Assembly: GCF_000143965.1 (NCBI RefSeq) | Contig: NC_014365.1 | Span: 1,019,501 to 1,083,500, forward strand | Source of the DNA: Desulfarculus baarsii DSM 2075 | GTDB taxonomy: Bacteria; Desulfobacterota; Desulfarculia; Desulfarculales; Desulfarculaceae | Direction of reading: 5' to 3' | DNA: 64,000 nucleotides | In this document: positions 46,060 to 55,385 of the stretch, one piece after another | How positions within the stretch are numbered: the stretch's first letter is position 1 | How the letters are laid out: each line of letters starts with the position of its first letter | The notes under the pieces: model-generated | Told to the model about the DNA's origin: nothing | The model's database searches: none | Seen by the model: the letters and a program-made list of their open reading frames with translations, nothing else | Made by a program: the position numbers and the translations under genes

Positions 46060-46063
46060 GGGC

Positions 46064-47020
<957 letters not shown>

Positions 47021-47214
47021 GGTCGACCACCAGGGACCGGCGCGCGTTTTGCTGTCGGCCGCGTCGGCGCTTTGCGCTGTGGAGGGCTTTTACTCATCGC
47101 AAACTAATACCACAGCCCGCCGCAAGCGGCAACAGGCGGCCCACGCCACGGGATGGCTCGGGATAACACTTTGTAATAACTTGTGATTATTGGGCGTTGA
47201 TTGGGAGCCGGCCC

Positions 47215-47243
47215 TTGACAAGCCGGCCCCGGCATGCTACTAC
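47215..47243 (+). promoter_or_regulatory. Sigma-70 promoter of cvpA, nearly leaderless
   Basis: TTGACA (47215-47220) and TACTAC (47238-47243) are 17 bp apart, with TG just before the -10. The start would be near 47250, only about five bases before the cvpA ATG, and no SD is visible. Confidence 0.5.
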
Positions 47244-47254
47244 GCTGATTCAAC

Positions 47255-47854
47255 ATGAACGCCTCGCCCAACATACTCGACCTGGCCATCGTGGCGGTGG
47301 TCGGCTTTTTCGTGGTCAAGGGCCTGATGCAGGGCCTGGTCCGCGAGGTCATGGGCCTGGCCGGAGTGGTGGCCGGGCTGTTTCTGGGCCTGGCCTATTA
47401 TGGCCAACTGGCCGCTCTGGCCCGCCAATGGCTGAAGATGGACGCCGCCTGGTTGGACGCGGCGGCTTTCGGCGTGATCTTGCTGGCGGTCTTTGCCCTG
47501 GTGGTGGCGTTGGGCGCGGCCATCACCAGCCTGCTGGCCCGGGTCAGCCTTTCGCCGCTCAACCGCCTGCTGGGCGGCGGCCTGGGCCTGCTCAAGGGCG
47601 TGCTGCTCACTTATCTATTATTGAACATGCTGCTGCTGATAATGCCCTTCAACCCGCCTCAGCAACTGCGCCAATCGCTGACCGCGCCTTACGTGATCCA
47701 GGCCGGCCGGGCGCTGATGGCCCTGGCCCCCGAGGATCTGCTCCACGCGCTCCAGGAAAAAAGCGGCCTGATCGGCCCTGGCGGCGATTTCGCGCCCCAG
47801 GGGCAGCCGACGCCCATGCCGCAACCAACGCCAGCCAAGGAACCGACACCGTGA
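47255..47854 (+). CDS. CvpA-family membrane protein
   Basis: A 199-residue protein with four hydrophobic segments (about 8-28, 32-50, 65-90, 105-130) and the CvpA pattern (NILDLAIVAVVGFFVVKGLMQGLVREV). The C terminus is Pro-rich and soluble. CvpA proteins are linked to colicin V export, biofilm and envelope stress; the exact job is unknown. Its stop overlaps the GTG start of mazG. Confidence 0.87.
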   Translation: MNASPNILDLAIVAVVGFFVVKGLMQGLVREVMGLAGVVAGLFLGLAYYGQLAALARQWLKMDAAWLDAAAFGVILLAVFALVVALGAAITSLLARVSLSPLNRLLGGGLGLLKGVLLTYLLLNMLLLIMPFNPPQQLRQSLTAPYVIQAGRALMALAPEDLLHALQEKSGLIGPGGDFAPQGQPTPMPQPTPAKEPTP

Positions 47855-48669
47855 GTGATCAACACCAGCAAGCGGCCCTGGCCGGCGCGTCCTTCGCCCG
47901 GCTGGTGGCCCTGGCCGCCCGGCTGCGCGCCCCCGACGGCTGCCCCTGGGATAGGCAGCAGACCGTGCAAAGCTCCACGCCCTATATCCTCGAAGAGGCC
48001 TACGAGGCCGTCGACGCCCTGGAAAGCGGCGACCGACGCGAGGCCATGGGCGAGTTGGGCGACCTGCTGTTCCAGGTGGTTTTTCAGTCTCAACTGGCCG
48101 CCGAGGCCGGTGATTTCGACGCACGGGCGGTGATCGAGGCCGTCGAGGCCAAGATGATCCGCCGTCACCCCCACGTCTTTGGCCAGGAGCGGGCCGCCGA
48201 CGCCGAGGCGGTCCTGCGCCGTTGGTCGGAGATCAAGCGCGACGAGCGCGGCGCGAGCCAAGGCCTCCTGGACAGCGTGCCCAAAGGCTCGGCCGCCCTG
48301 ACCAGGGCCCAACGCCTGGGCCAAAAGGCGGCGCGGGTGGGTTTCGACTGGCGGGGGCAGGCCGACGTGCTGGCCAAGGTGGCCGAGGAGGCCGCCGAAC
48401 TGACCGCCTCCGCCGACGCCGCCCAGCGCGAGGCCGAGTTTGGCGATCTGCTCTTTGCCCTGGCCCAGTGGGCCCGGCACGGTAAGATCGACGCCGAGGC
48501 GGCCCTGCGCCGGGCCTGCGAGCGCTTTCAACGGCGCTTCGAACTGATGGAAGCAGCGGCCGCCGGCCGTGGCGTGAGCCTGGACCGGCTCGACGAAGCG
48601 GCTCTGGACGAACTCTGGCGCGAGGCCAAGGCGGCGCTGGCCGCCCGCCAGGGCGTCGGCGGCAAATGA
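47851..48669 (+). CDS. mazG: MazG nucleoside triphosphate pyrophosphohydrolase
   Basis: A 272-residue tandem MazG protein. The first domain has LRAPDGCPWDRQQT, EEAYEAVDAL and the E-x2-E metal site; RRHPHVFG follows, and the second domain has EEAAELTASADA. It hydrolyses NTPs to NMPs and cleans nucleotide pools. Start GTG 47851 overlaps the cvpA stop (GTGA). Confidence 0.95.
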   Translation: MSDQHQQAALAGASFARLVALAARLRAPDGCPWDRQQTVQSSTPYILEEAYEAVDALESGDRREAMGELGDLLFQVVFQSQLAAEAGDFDARAVIEAVEAKMIRRHPHVFGQERAADAEAVLRRWSEIKRDERGASQGLLDSVPKGSAALTRAQRLGQKAARVGFDWRGQADVLAKVAEEAAELTASADAAQREAEFGDLLFALAQWARHGKIDAEAALRRACERFQRRFELMEAAAAGRGVSLDRLDEAALDELWREAKAALAARQGVGGK

Positions 48670-48711
48670 ATTTGTGAATGGCGCGGCGCGGCAAAGGCCG
48701 GGTGAAAGGGG

Positions 48712-48741
48712 TTGACAAGACCCCCTGGCCTGGCTTATAAA
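48712..48741 (+). promoter_or_regulatory. Strong sigma-70 promoter of the cytochrome c3 gene
   Basis: Consensus TTGACA (48712-48717) and TATAAA (48736-48741) are 18 bp apart. The start would be near 48748, giving a leader of about 55 bases with AAGGA before the ATG. It is one of the best promoters in the window, fitting an abundant electron carrier. Confidence 0.8.
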
Positions 48742-48803
48742 TTCGGCAGTTTATCGTGAATGATTTCGCATTTTCCGCCACCGCGCGGGGAAGGAAAAGG
48801 GAC

Positions 48804-49232
48804 ATGAGGAAAAGCCTGATCGCAACTATCACAGTTGTCGCCTTTATCGCCGTGGCTGCCTTGTTCTCCATGGCGTGGGCGCAGAAAACCGCCTCTGGCG
48901 AAGTGGCCGATGTTATCGAGCTCAAGGACGGAATCTTCAAGACCTACAAGCAGGGCCCTGTCAGCTTCACCCACCTGAAGCACACCGTGGACCACAAGGT
49001 CAAGTGCACCGACTGTCACCACGGCGACACCGGCGCGGCCAGCAACACCTGGAAAGAAGGCGATCCGGTCAAGAAGTGCTCCACCTGCCACGGCCTGAAG
49101 AAGCAGGGCAAGGTCGAGAAGCTGGAAAAGGCCTTCCACGACAACTGCAAGACCTGCCACAAGGACTACAACAAGGCCCAGGGCACCAAGGGCGCGCCCA
49201 CCGCGTGCAAGGACTGCCACGCCAAGAAGTAG
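48804..49232 (+). CDS. Tetraheme cytochrome c3 (class III)
   Basis: A 142-residue periplasmic cytochrome. A signal peptide (about 1-26, ending MAWAQ) is followed by four CxxCH heme sites at Cys68-Cys71-His72, Cys92-Cys95-His96, Cys115-Cys118-His119 and Cys135-Cys138-His139. Extra histidines (57, 60, 64, 73, 112) can be the second axial ligands. Type I c3 accepts electrons from periplasmic hydrogenases and formate dehydrogenases in sulfate reducers. It is monocistronic, 0.1 kb from the ferredoxin gene of the dsr region. Confidence 0.93.
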   Translation: MRKSLIATITVVAFIAVAALFSMAWAQKTASGEVADVIELKDGIFKTYKQGPVSFTHLKHTVDHKVKCTDCHHGDTGAASNTWKEGDPVKKCSTCHGLKKQGKVEKLEKAFHDNCKTCHKDYNKAQGTKGAPTACKDCHAKK

Positions 49233-49258
49233 CCTCCCGGGCTTTAGCGTCATCCCAT

Positions 49259-49288
49259 CGGTCGGCCCACGGGCCGGCCGATTTTTTT
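49259..49288 (+). terminator. Rho-independent terminator of the cytochrome c3 gene
   Basis: A 10-bp stem (CGGTCGGCCC with GGGCCGGCCG, one G-T pair) around a one- to two-base core is followed by seven T. Confidence 0.8.
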
Positions 49289-49302
49289 GCCGTCGCGCCC
49301 GC

Positions 49303-49341
49303 AAAAAAAGAAGCCCCCCGCCAAGTGCACCGGCGGAGGGC
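49303..49341 (-). terminator. Rho-independent terminator of the ferredoxin gene
   Basis: Read leftward, GCCCTCCGCC pairs with GGCGGGGGGC and is followed by TTCTTTTTTT, 22 bp after the ferredoxin stop. Confidence 0.8.
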
Positions 49342-49363
49342 TTAACTGGTCGGATTCGGTCGG

Positions 49364-49552
49364 CTAGACTTCGGTCACCGTGATGGCGTCCTGCTCGCAG
49401 ACCTCGACGCAGCTTTCACAGCCCAGGCACTCTTCCTCGTTGACGGGAACGGCCTTGCCATCCTGCATCTCGTAGACGTCCACCGGACAGACCTCCACGC
49501 ACTCCTCGTCGCCAATGCATTTGTCAGCGTCGACAACAACCTGGAAACCCAT
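49364..49552 (-). CDS. Seven-cysteine ferredoxin with Asp at one cluster position
   Basis: A 62-residue 2-cluster ferredoxin. The second cluster motif is complete (Cys42, Cys45, Cys48, Cys52). The first reads C12-IG-D15-EE-C18-VEV-C22-P: Asp15 replaces the second cysteine. The same change in Desulfovibrio africanus ferredoxin III gives a [3Fe-4S] cluster that can take up iron or other metals to form [4Fe-4S]. AAGGAGG precedes ATG 49552. It probably carries low-potential electrons in the sulfite-reduction or carbon pathways. Confidence 0.93.
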   Translation of the reverse strand: MGFQVVVDADKCIGDEECVEVCPVDVYEMQDGKAVPVNEEECLGCESCVEVCEQDAITVTEV

Positions 49553-49742
49553 GTGATTCCTCCTTATGAGCCTGAGTTAGATCGGGGCCTGCCCGATGCA
49601 ATCAGTTGATACGCCTGGTTACGAGCATCCGGCCCGTGGGTCGGTTTTTGTTTTGGCGGCCGGTTCGGCAAGGTGCTGGCACTTGCCCAAAGGTCAAGCG
49701 CTTCGTGGTGTAAGGCGCTTTTTGCCGGCAACCGTAATTCTC

Positions 49743-49771
49743 TCAATAACGGCAACACGCCATTCGGTCAA
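49743..49771 (-). promoter_or_regulatory. Candidate promoter of the ferredoxin gene
   Basis: Leftward, TTGACC (49771-49766) and TATTGA (49748-49743) are 17 bp apart. The leader of about 180 bases contains a small hairpin (ATCGGG...CCCGAT near 49590). Otherwise nothing recognisable lies in the 274 bp gap. Confidence 0.4.
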
Positions 49772-49826
49772 GTGCAATTTAGCACTTTGCGCAAAACAAA
49801 TTGACCCGTGGCGGGCGCGCGTCGGC

Positions 49827-50471
49827 TCAGGCCAGGCCCAGGCGGGCCAGCATCTCCGGGTGCACCGGATAGCCCAGTTCACGGGCGCGGGCGGCGGCCC
49901 GTTTGGCCTCTTGTTCGCAGCCCAACTCCAACAGGGCGGCGGCCTTGTTGTTGTGGGCCATGGCGAAGCCGTCGTTGATTTCCAGGGCGCGGGCGGCGGC
50001 GTCGACGGCCTCGGCGAACTGCTGGCGGCGCACCAGCACCGTGGAGAGGTTGGTCCAGGCGTCGGGCAGTTTGGAGTTTTCGGCCAGGGCGCGGCGCAGC
50101 TCCCGCTCGGCGTCGTCGAGCTTGTCGAGCTGCATGTAGGCCACGGCCAGATTGGCGCGCACCGCCGGCAGATCCCACACGGTCAGCGCGCCGGTGAAGG
50201 TGCGCAGGGCCATGTCGGCCATGCCCTTGGCCAGGTAGAGCCCGCCCAGGTTGAGCATGCTCTCCAGATGCTTGGGGGCCTCGAACAGCACCTGCTTGAA
50301 CTGCTCGATGGCCTCGTCCTCGCGGCCGTCGTGGGCCAGGGCCACGGCCAGGTTGTAACGGATATGCCAGGCGCCCGGTTCGGCGGCGAGATACTGCTGC
50401 AAGCGGTCGATGAGCCCCTCGCGCAGGAAATCGTCCTCGGGGATGCCGCTGGGGGTTTCTAGTATGGCCAT
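49827..50471 (-). CDS. Soluble TPR protein downstream of dsrD
   Basis: A 214-residue protein made of about five tetratricopeptide repeats (for example AWHIRYNLAVALAHDGRED and VRANLAVAYMQLDKLDDAE), with no signal peptide, so cytoplasmic. TPR proteins scaffold complexes; a link to sulfite reduction is suggested only by location. A strong terminator lies between it and dsrD, so it is expressed separately or by read-through. Confidence 0.85.
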   Translation of the reverse strand: MAILETPSGIPEDDFLREGLIDRLQQYLAAEPGAWHIRYNLAVALAHDGREDEAIEQFKQVLFEAPKHLESMLNLGGLYLAKGMADMALRTFTGALTVWDLPAVRANLAVAYMQLDKLDDAERELRRALAENSKLPDAWTNLSTVLVRRQQFAEAVDAAARALEINDGFAMAHNNKAAALLELGCEQEAKRAAARARELGYPVHPEMLARLGLA

Positions 50472-50511
50472 GATCCCTCGCTGGCTGGTTGTTCAGCGGA
50501 TAAAAAACCTC

Positions 50512-50547
50512 CGCGGCGCGGGATGAAATGATTCCCCGCCACGGAGG
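50512..50547 (-). terminator. Rho-independent terminator after dsrD
   Basis: Leftward, CCTCCG and CGGAGG close a larger stem that also pairs GCGGGG with CCCGCG, then TTTTTT. It separates dsrD from the TPR gene. Confidence 0.75.
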
Positions 50548-50578
50548 GTCGCTGTCGTCGACCTGATCTTGGCCTGGC

Positions 50579-50812
50579 TTAGTGTTCGCCCTCGGCCACG
50601 TGCTCGTTGCCGGGCATGTCAAAGTAGGTGGTCGAGCCGCTGGACCAGTAAGAAAGCGTGCCGTCGGCGATCATGGCCGTGGTTTCCTTTTTCAGGGACT
50701 TCTTATCCACGCTTTCGTCGAGCTTCTGGACCTCTTTGAGCAGGTCGTTCATCATCATGCGTTTTTTCTTCTTGGTCATGACTTCGAGAACTAGGCTTCG
50801 CACATCCGCCAT
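50579..50812 (-). CDS. dsrD: Dissimilatory sulfite reductase-associated protein DsrD
   Basis: A 77-residue winged-helix protein: MADVRSLVLEVMTKKKKR, MMMNDLLKEVQKLDESVDKK and GTLSYWSSGSTTYF match DsrD over its length. DsrD is an allosteric activator of DsrAB and marks reductive-type Dsr systems. Usually it follows dsrB directly; here dsrN lies between them and dsrD has its own promoter. AAGGAG precedes ATG 50812. Confidence 0.95.
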   Translation of the reverse strand: MADVRSLVLEVMTKKKKRMMMNDLLKEVQKLDESVDKKSLKKETTAMIADGTLSYWSSGSTTYFDMPGNEHVAEGEH

Positions 50813-50856
50813 TTTAGTATCTCCTTCGCTTTGCGGTATTTTTCTCAAGTTTTAAG

Positions 50857-50885
50857 AACATATCGCCATCGTGCGGCCATGTCAA
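50857..50885 (-). promoter_or_regulatory. Sigma-70 promoter of dsrD inside the end of dsrN
   Basis: Leftward, consensus TTGACA (50885-50880) and TATGTT (50862-50857) are 17 bp apart. The -35 overlaps the last codons of dsrN. The leader would be about 38 bases. Confidence 0.65.
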
Positions 50886-52294
50886 GCCCATATCGACCCG
50901 CCCGAGCGTGCGGCGTTCACCAGGCCGGCGGCCCACTGCGGCAGGCCCAGGGCATGCACGTGGTGATAGGTGGCCATGACATTTTTGTGCAGCAGCCCGC
51001 CCTTGCCTTCGTGCAGGCCGCGGCCGCGGATGACCTCGTAGGCCAGCGACAGACGCGTGGCGTCGGCGAACTGGGGCCGCGAATAATGGAACTCGTGGGC
51101 CTGGAAGCGCGCGCCCACCGGCAGGAACGGGTTGGCCGCCAGCACCTGGCACAGCGAGTAGCCGTGGCCCTGGGGCTTGGGTTGCATGGCGAAATCCACC
51201 GGGAACACGCCGACCATGTCGTGCTCCCGGCCATCGATCAACAGCTTGCGGCCCAGGTACATCAATCCGCCGCATTCGGCGTAGATGGGCAGGCCCCCCT
51301 CCGCCGCCGCCAGCACCGAGCGCCGGAACGACTGGTTGGCCGCCAACCTGGCCGCGTGAGTCTCGGGAAAGCCGCCGCCGATGTAGAGCGCCTCAACCGG
51401 CGGCAGTTCGGCGTCTTCCAGGGCCGAACAAAAGACCAGCCGCGCGCCGTGGTTGGCCAGGGCTTCCAAGTTTTCGGCGTAGTAAAAGCCAAAGGCCGCG
51501 TCGCGGATCACGCCGATGCGCGGGCCCTGGCCTTGGGGCGGCCGCTCCGGGCCCAGGCCAAGGGGCTTGGGCTGGGCTGGCAGGGGTGGGGCCGAGGCCA
51601 TCAAGGCCCAGACCTGGTCGATGTCCACGTGGGCGGCCACCAGCCGGGCCACGCCGTGCAGGGCCTGGGCCACCTGCTCGTGCTCCTGGGGCGGCACCAG
51701 GCCCATGTGCCGCTGGGGCATGTCCAGCTTGAGCCGAGGGATCGCCCCCAGCACGGGTAGGCCCGCGTATTGGGCCACGGCCCGGCGGATGAGCCCCTCC
51801 TGACGGGCGGTGCCCACGGGGTTGAGGATCACGCCGGCCAGGTTCAGCGCGGGGTCGAAAAGCTTCATGCCCAGCACCGTGGCCGCCACGGTGCGGGTGG
51901 CCATGGCGCAGTCGATGGTCAGGACGGTGGGGGCCTTTAGCAGCTTGGCCAGCTCGGCCGTGGAGAACGAGCCTTGGTCGTCCATGCCGTCGTAGAGCCC
52001 GCGGTTGCCCTCGATCACCGCGCAGTCGAAACCGCGGCCGTGGTGATCAAACGAGGCCAGGGTCTGCGCGGGGCCCATCATGTAGGGGTCAAGGTTGCGG
52101 CAGGGGGCCTGGGCCGCCTCGGAGTGCCAGAAGGGGTCGATGTAGTCGGGGCCCTTTTTGAAGGGCGCGACCGTGAGCCCCCGGTCCTTGAGGGCCTGGA
52201 TCAGCCCCAGGGTCAGGGTGGTCTTGCCCGAGCCGCCTCGGGTGGCCGCCACCGCCAGGCGCGGCAGATCAAGCTGTGGCTGCAATTGGGCCAT
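50882..52294 (-). CDS. dsrN: DsrN/CobB-type cobyrinate or siroheme a,c-diamide synthase
   Basis: A 470-residue glutamine amidotransferase of the CbiA/CobB type. The ATP site is ATRGGSGKTTLTLG, with PFKKGPDYIDP; the C-terminal glutaminase domain has the nucleophilic Cys in YAECGGLMYLGR and GGGFPETHA. Next to dsrAB such proteins (DsrN) are thought to amidate siroheme, matching the siroamide found in desulfoviridin-type enzymes. A cobalamin role is the alternative, but no cob/cbi genes are nearby. Confidence 0.9.
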   Translation of the reverse strand: MAQLQPQLDLPRLAVAATRGGSGKTTLTLGLIQALKDRGLTVAPFKKGPDYIDPFWHSEAAQAPCRNLDPYMMGPAQTLASFDHHGRGFDCAVIEGNRGLYDGMDDQGSFSTAELAKLLKAPTVLTIDCAMATRTVAATVLGMKLFDPALNLAGVILNPVGTARQEGLIRRAVAQYAGLPVLGAIPRLKLDMPQRHMGLVPPQEHEQVAQALHGVARLVAAHVDIDQVWALMASAPPLPAQPKPLGLGPERPPQGQGPRIGVIRDAAFGFYYAENLEALANHGARLVFCSALEDAELPPVEALYIGGGFPETHAARLAANQSFRRSVLAAAEGGLPIYAECGGLMYLGRKLLIDGREHDMVGVFPVDFAMQPKPQGHGYSLCQVLAANPFLPVGARFQAHEFHYSRPQFADATRLSLAYEVIRGRGLHEGKGGLLHKNVMATYHHVHALGLPQWAAGLVNAARSGGSIWA

Positions 52295-52308
52295 CGCCGC
52301 CCTTTATC

Positions 52309-52345
52309 AAAAAGACGCTACCCGGGACCGGGGCCCCGGGTAGCG
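52309..52345 (-). terminator. Terminator/attenuator between dsrB and dsrN
   Basis: CGCTACCCGGG (52316-52326) and its exact complement (52335-52345) form an 11-bp stem; read leftward it is followed by TCTTTTTG. It would let dsrAB be made in excess over dsrN. Confidence 0.75.
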
Positions 52346-52389
52346 GTTTCGGCAAATCCCGCTGACGCGAGAACCAGTTTAAGCGGCGA

Positions 52390-53475
52390 TTACCACTTGA
52401 ACTGGGTGCTGGTCCGCCAGGTGGTGGCGGCGAAGCGGTAGTCGTCGATGTGCCGCTTGGTGAACTCGAAGCCGGTCACGTCGAAGAAGCGCTCCCAGCC
52501 AATGCGCTCGATCCACTCGCCAATGCGCTCGTAGCGCTTGGCCCCCGAAACGTAGGCTTCGAGGATGGTGGTGATGGCCTTGACGGTGCTCTCCCAACGC
52601 GGGGGCTCGTTGGGAATGTAGGGGATGGCCAGCTTGGAGAACTTGGGCATGCACTTGGAGTTGCTGACCTTGCCGCCGACCATGATGGCGATGCCGTCGC
52701 CATCGGCGTCGGCCAAGGGCATGGCCGGGCACATGGTGTAGCAGTTGCCGCAGTACATGCAGCGATCGGCGTTGACGGCCACCGACTTGAAGTCATCGAC
52801 CTTGGAGGGCTTGATGGCCGCGGTCGGGCAACTGGCGATGGTCGTGGGAATTTCGCACATCTTGTCCAGGTGGCTGTGCTCGATCACCGGGGGCTTGCGG
52901 TGCACGCCCAGGATGGCGATGTCGGAGCAGTGCACGGCGCCGCACATGTTCAGGCAGCAGGCCAGGGCGATGCGCACCTGGGCCGGCAACTTCATCGAGG
53001 TGAAGTAGTCGAACAGGGCGTCCATGACCGACTTCACCGGGCCGGAGGCGTCGATGGCCGGAGTGTGGCAGTGCACCCAACCCTGGGTGTGGACGATGTT
53101 GGTCACCGAGTGGCCGGTGCCGCCGATGGGCATGTTGCCGGCGGCGGCCAAGGCCTTCTTCAGGCCTTCGAGCTTCTCGGTGCTGGTGACCATGAACTCG
53201 ACGTTGTTACGAGTGGTGAAGCGGAAGTAGCCGCCACAGAACTCGTCGGCGATCTTGCAGTAGTCCTCGACCATGTGCGTGGTCATCAAGCGAGTGGCGC
53301 CACAACGAACGGTGTAGAGCTTGTCGCCGGACTCGGCCACATGCACCAACACGCCCGGCTCCAGGATCTCGTGATGAAGCCATTTGCCGTAGTTGTTTTT
53401 GATGATCTCGGGCCACATCTCGTCGTATTTTGGCGGTCCGATATCGGTAATACGATTGGCTACCATTTCAGCCAT
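52390..53475 (-). CDS. dsrB: Dissimilatory sulfite reductase subunit beta
   Basis: A 361-residue DsrB. It has [20 protein letters not shown] at the start, the siroheme/4Fe-4S cysteines in [13 protein letters not shown] and SCPTAAI, and the inserted ferredoxin motif [18 protein letters not shown]. With DsrA it forms the alpha2beta2 enzyme that reduces sulfite in the cytoplasm, passing sulfur to DsrC. GGAGGA lies before ATG 53475, 47 bp after dsrA. Confidence 0.97.
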   Translation of the reverse strand: MAEMVANRITDIGPPKYDEMWPEIIKNNYGKWLHHEILEPGVLVHVAESGDKLYTVRCGATRLMTTHMVEDYCKIADEFCGGYFRFTTRNNVEFMVTSTEKLEGLKKALAAAGNMPIGGTGHSVTNIVHTQGWVHCHTPAIDASGPVKSVMDALFDYFTSMKLPAQVRIALACCLNMCGAVHCSDIAILGVHRKPPVIEHSHLDKMCEIPTTIASCPTAAIKPSKVDDFKSVAVNADRCMYCGNCYTMCPAMPLADADGDGIAIMVGGKVSNSKCMPKFSKLAIPYIPNEPPRWESTVKAITTILEAYVSGAKRYERIGEWIERIGWERFFDVTGFEFTKRHIDDYRFAATTWRTSTQFKW

Positions 53476-53522
53476 TTTTGTATTTCCTCCTTTAATCCGA
53501 AAAAGCAAACCCAGTGAATCGG

Positions 53523-54794
53523 TTAGCGGGCGTGCTTCTTGCGGAACACCTCGATATCACGATCGAAGCCGCCGGGAACCTCATCTTCGGTGTAGAAGAA
53601 GTAGGGGTTGGACCGCGGTTCCTTGACCATCTGGGGCACGGGGTCGAAGCCGAGGGCGTCGAGATACGACTGCAGGCCCAGGCGCTGGATCGTCTCACCG
53701 ATGCGCTCGCGGTTCTTGCCGTTCTCATCCCACCAGTCCCACGTGTTGGCGACGAACTCTTTGAACTCGTCGTAGGGCTCTTCCATCTTGATGAAGGGAA
53801 TGATCACCGAGCTGAGCTGGGCGCCTTCGAGGATGGGAGCCTTGGCGCCCACCAGGATGGTGGCGCCGGTGTCGGTGCCGGGACGCAGGGCCTTGGGCAT
53901 CAGGTTGATGCAGTGCATGCAGCGGGTGCACTCACGGTTGTTGATGGCCAGCTTGCCGCCCTCGTAGCTCATGCAGCCGGTGGGGCACAGCTCGACGACG
54001 TCCTTCTGGACGTCGAGCTTGACGCCCTGGCCCATGGCGCCGCCGCGCGCGGGGATCTCGCCGCCGGCGTAGGCGGCCACGGCGGCCTGGTCGATGCGGA
54101 TGTCATCGCGCCAGGTGCCGATGATCGAGCAGTCCGAGCGGGCGATGGAGGCCACACAGTCGTTGGGGCAACCGGAGATCTTGAACTTGAACTTGTAGGG
54201 CCAGGCCGGACGGTGCATCTCGTCCTGGTACTCTTGGGTCAAGTTGTAGCAGATGTCCTGGGTGTCGATGCAGGCCCATTCGCAACGGGCCTTGCCCAAG
54301 CAGCACTCGGGGGTGCGCAGGGCCGAACCGGAGCCGCCCAAGTCCCAACCCTTTTGGGTCAGTTCGGCGAAGATGGGCTCGAGCTGCTCGGTGAAGGCGC
54401 CCAGCAGAATGATGTCGCCGGTGGAGCCGTGCATGTTGAGCATGCTGGAGCCACGGCGGTTCCAGATGTCCATGATCTCGCGCAGACGCTCGGTCTTGTA
54501 GAACTTGGACGCGGGCTGGTTGACGCGCACGGTGTGGAAGTGTTCGACGCCAGGGAAAAGGTTGGGGACGTCGGAATAACGGCCGATGACGCCTCCGCCA
54601 TAGCCCAGAACGCCCACGATGCCGCCATGCTTCCAGTGGCCCTCCTTGTCGTTGTAGGAGAGCTCGAGCTGGCCGAGGAGGTCGGCGCAGGCCTCTTTGC
54701 CCGCTTCCGCCGCCCTTTTGATGTCGGTGACGAAGCTAGGCCAGGGCCCCTTCTCCAGCTCATCCAGCATCGGAGTCGGATGCTTGATAGCCAT
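53523..54794 (-). CDS. dsrA: Dissimilatory sulfite reductase subunit alpha
   Basis: A 423-residue DsrA. It begins [18 protein letters not shown], carries the siroheme-side cysteines in [15 protein letters not shown] and SGCPNDC, and the ferredoxin-domain motif [15 protein letters not shown]. Sequence type and the presence of dsrD indicate the reductive bacterial enzyme. GGAGGA lies eight bases before ATG 54794. A strong promoter at 55006-55034 gives a leader of about 200 bases. Confidence 0.97.
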   Translation of the reverse strand: MAIKHPTPMLDELEKGPWPSFVTDIKRAAEAGKEACADLLGQLELSYNDKEGHWKHGGIVGVLGYGGGVIGRYSDVPNLFPGVEHFHTVRVNQPASKFYKTERLREIMDIWNRRGSSMLNMHGSTGDIILLGAFTEQLEPIFAELTQKGWDLGGSGSALRTPECCLGKARCEWACIDTQDICYNLTQEYQDEMHRPAWPYKFKFKISGCPNDCVASIARSDCSIIGTWRDDIRIDQAAVAAYAGGEIPARGGAMGQGVKLDVQKDVVELCPTGCMSYEGGKLAINNRECTRCMHCINLMPKALRPGTDTGATILVGAKAPILEGAQLSSVIIPFIKMEEPYDEFKEFVANTWDWWDENGKNRERIGETIQRLGLQSYLDALGFDPVPQMVKEPRSNPYFFYTEDEVPGGFDRDIEVFRKKHAR

Positions 54795-55115
54795 TGAATT
54801 AATCCTCCGTAAGTGTTGCTGACTATTGCAAGTCAAGGTTGGGCGAACCGCATGCCGGCTCCCCGCAAGTTACACGTCGACCCATCAAGCGGCCATAACG
54901 CCCGCCGGCGCCGGTCCATGCCGGGGGCGTCAAAGTGCGAATGTTGGGCTAACTATCCGTTTTTTCAGCAGGGACGGTATTTTCCCGCTCTTAACGATTG
55001 TTGTGAGTATAGGAACAACCCCAAAGTGTGTCAACCAAAAAACACTACCAGTTGCGCCGGGCTCGCCCGTACCCTACACTGTCGACGCAAACGACACCAA
55101 TCGCGGACGGACGCC
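54795..55115. other. dsrA leader and divergent control region
   Basis: A 321 bp gap between dsrA and the divergent small gene. It contains the dsr promoter and a long dsrA leader with a possible stem (ACGCCC...GGGCGT, about 54895-54930) enclosing CCGG-CATGGA-CCGG. No known riboswitch pattern is recognised. No clear promoter was found for the rightward gene. Confidence 0.55.
55006..55034 (-). promoter_or_regulatory. Strong sigma-70 promoter of dsrAB
   Basis: Leftward, consensus TTGACA (55034-55029) and TATACT (55011-55006) are exactly 17 bp apart; transcription would start near 54999. Confidence 0.8.
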
Positions 55116-55385
55116 ATGATCGCTGAAAACGACCCGACCATCGAAGCAAACTTCCAACGCGTGCTGGGACTCATCCGCGCCCAGGGCGTCGAACAGTGGA
55201 CGGAAGGCAAAATCGGCGCGCCAGACCTGCCAGGCCTGATCTACCTCTGCAAGTTCGGTTTCATGACCGCCGTGCTCACCAAGGGCCAGATCGCCCAGAT
55301 CCTGGGCCTGGACCGCGCCGAATTGCGGGCCATGGTCAAGGGCTGGTACGACGACCACCGCCGCAAGGGTTGCGGCGCCTGCTAG
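55116..55385 (+). CDS. Small HTH-like protein divergent from dsrA
   Basis: An 89-residue cytoplasmic protein that I cannot place in a named family. The C-terminal half, KGQIAQILGLDRAELRAMVK, reads like a helix-turn-helix, and the protein ends in KGCGAC, a CxxC pair that could be redox- or metal-responsive. It faces dsrA across the promoter region, as local regulators often do. The SD is weak. It converges on the next gene with a four-base overlap. Confidence 0.7.
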   Translation: MIAENDPTIEANFQRVLGLIRAQGVEQWTEGKIGAPDLPGLIYLCKFGFMTAVLTKGQIAQILGLDRAELRAMVKGWYDDHRRKGCGAC

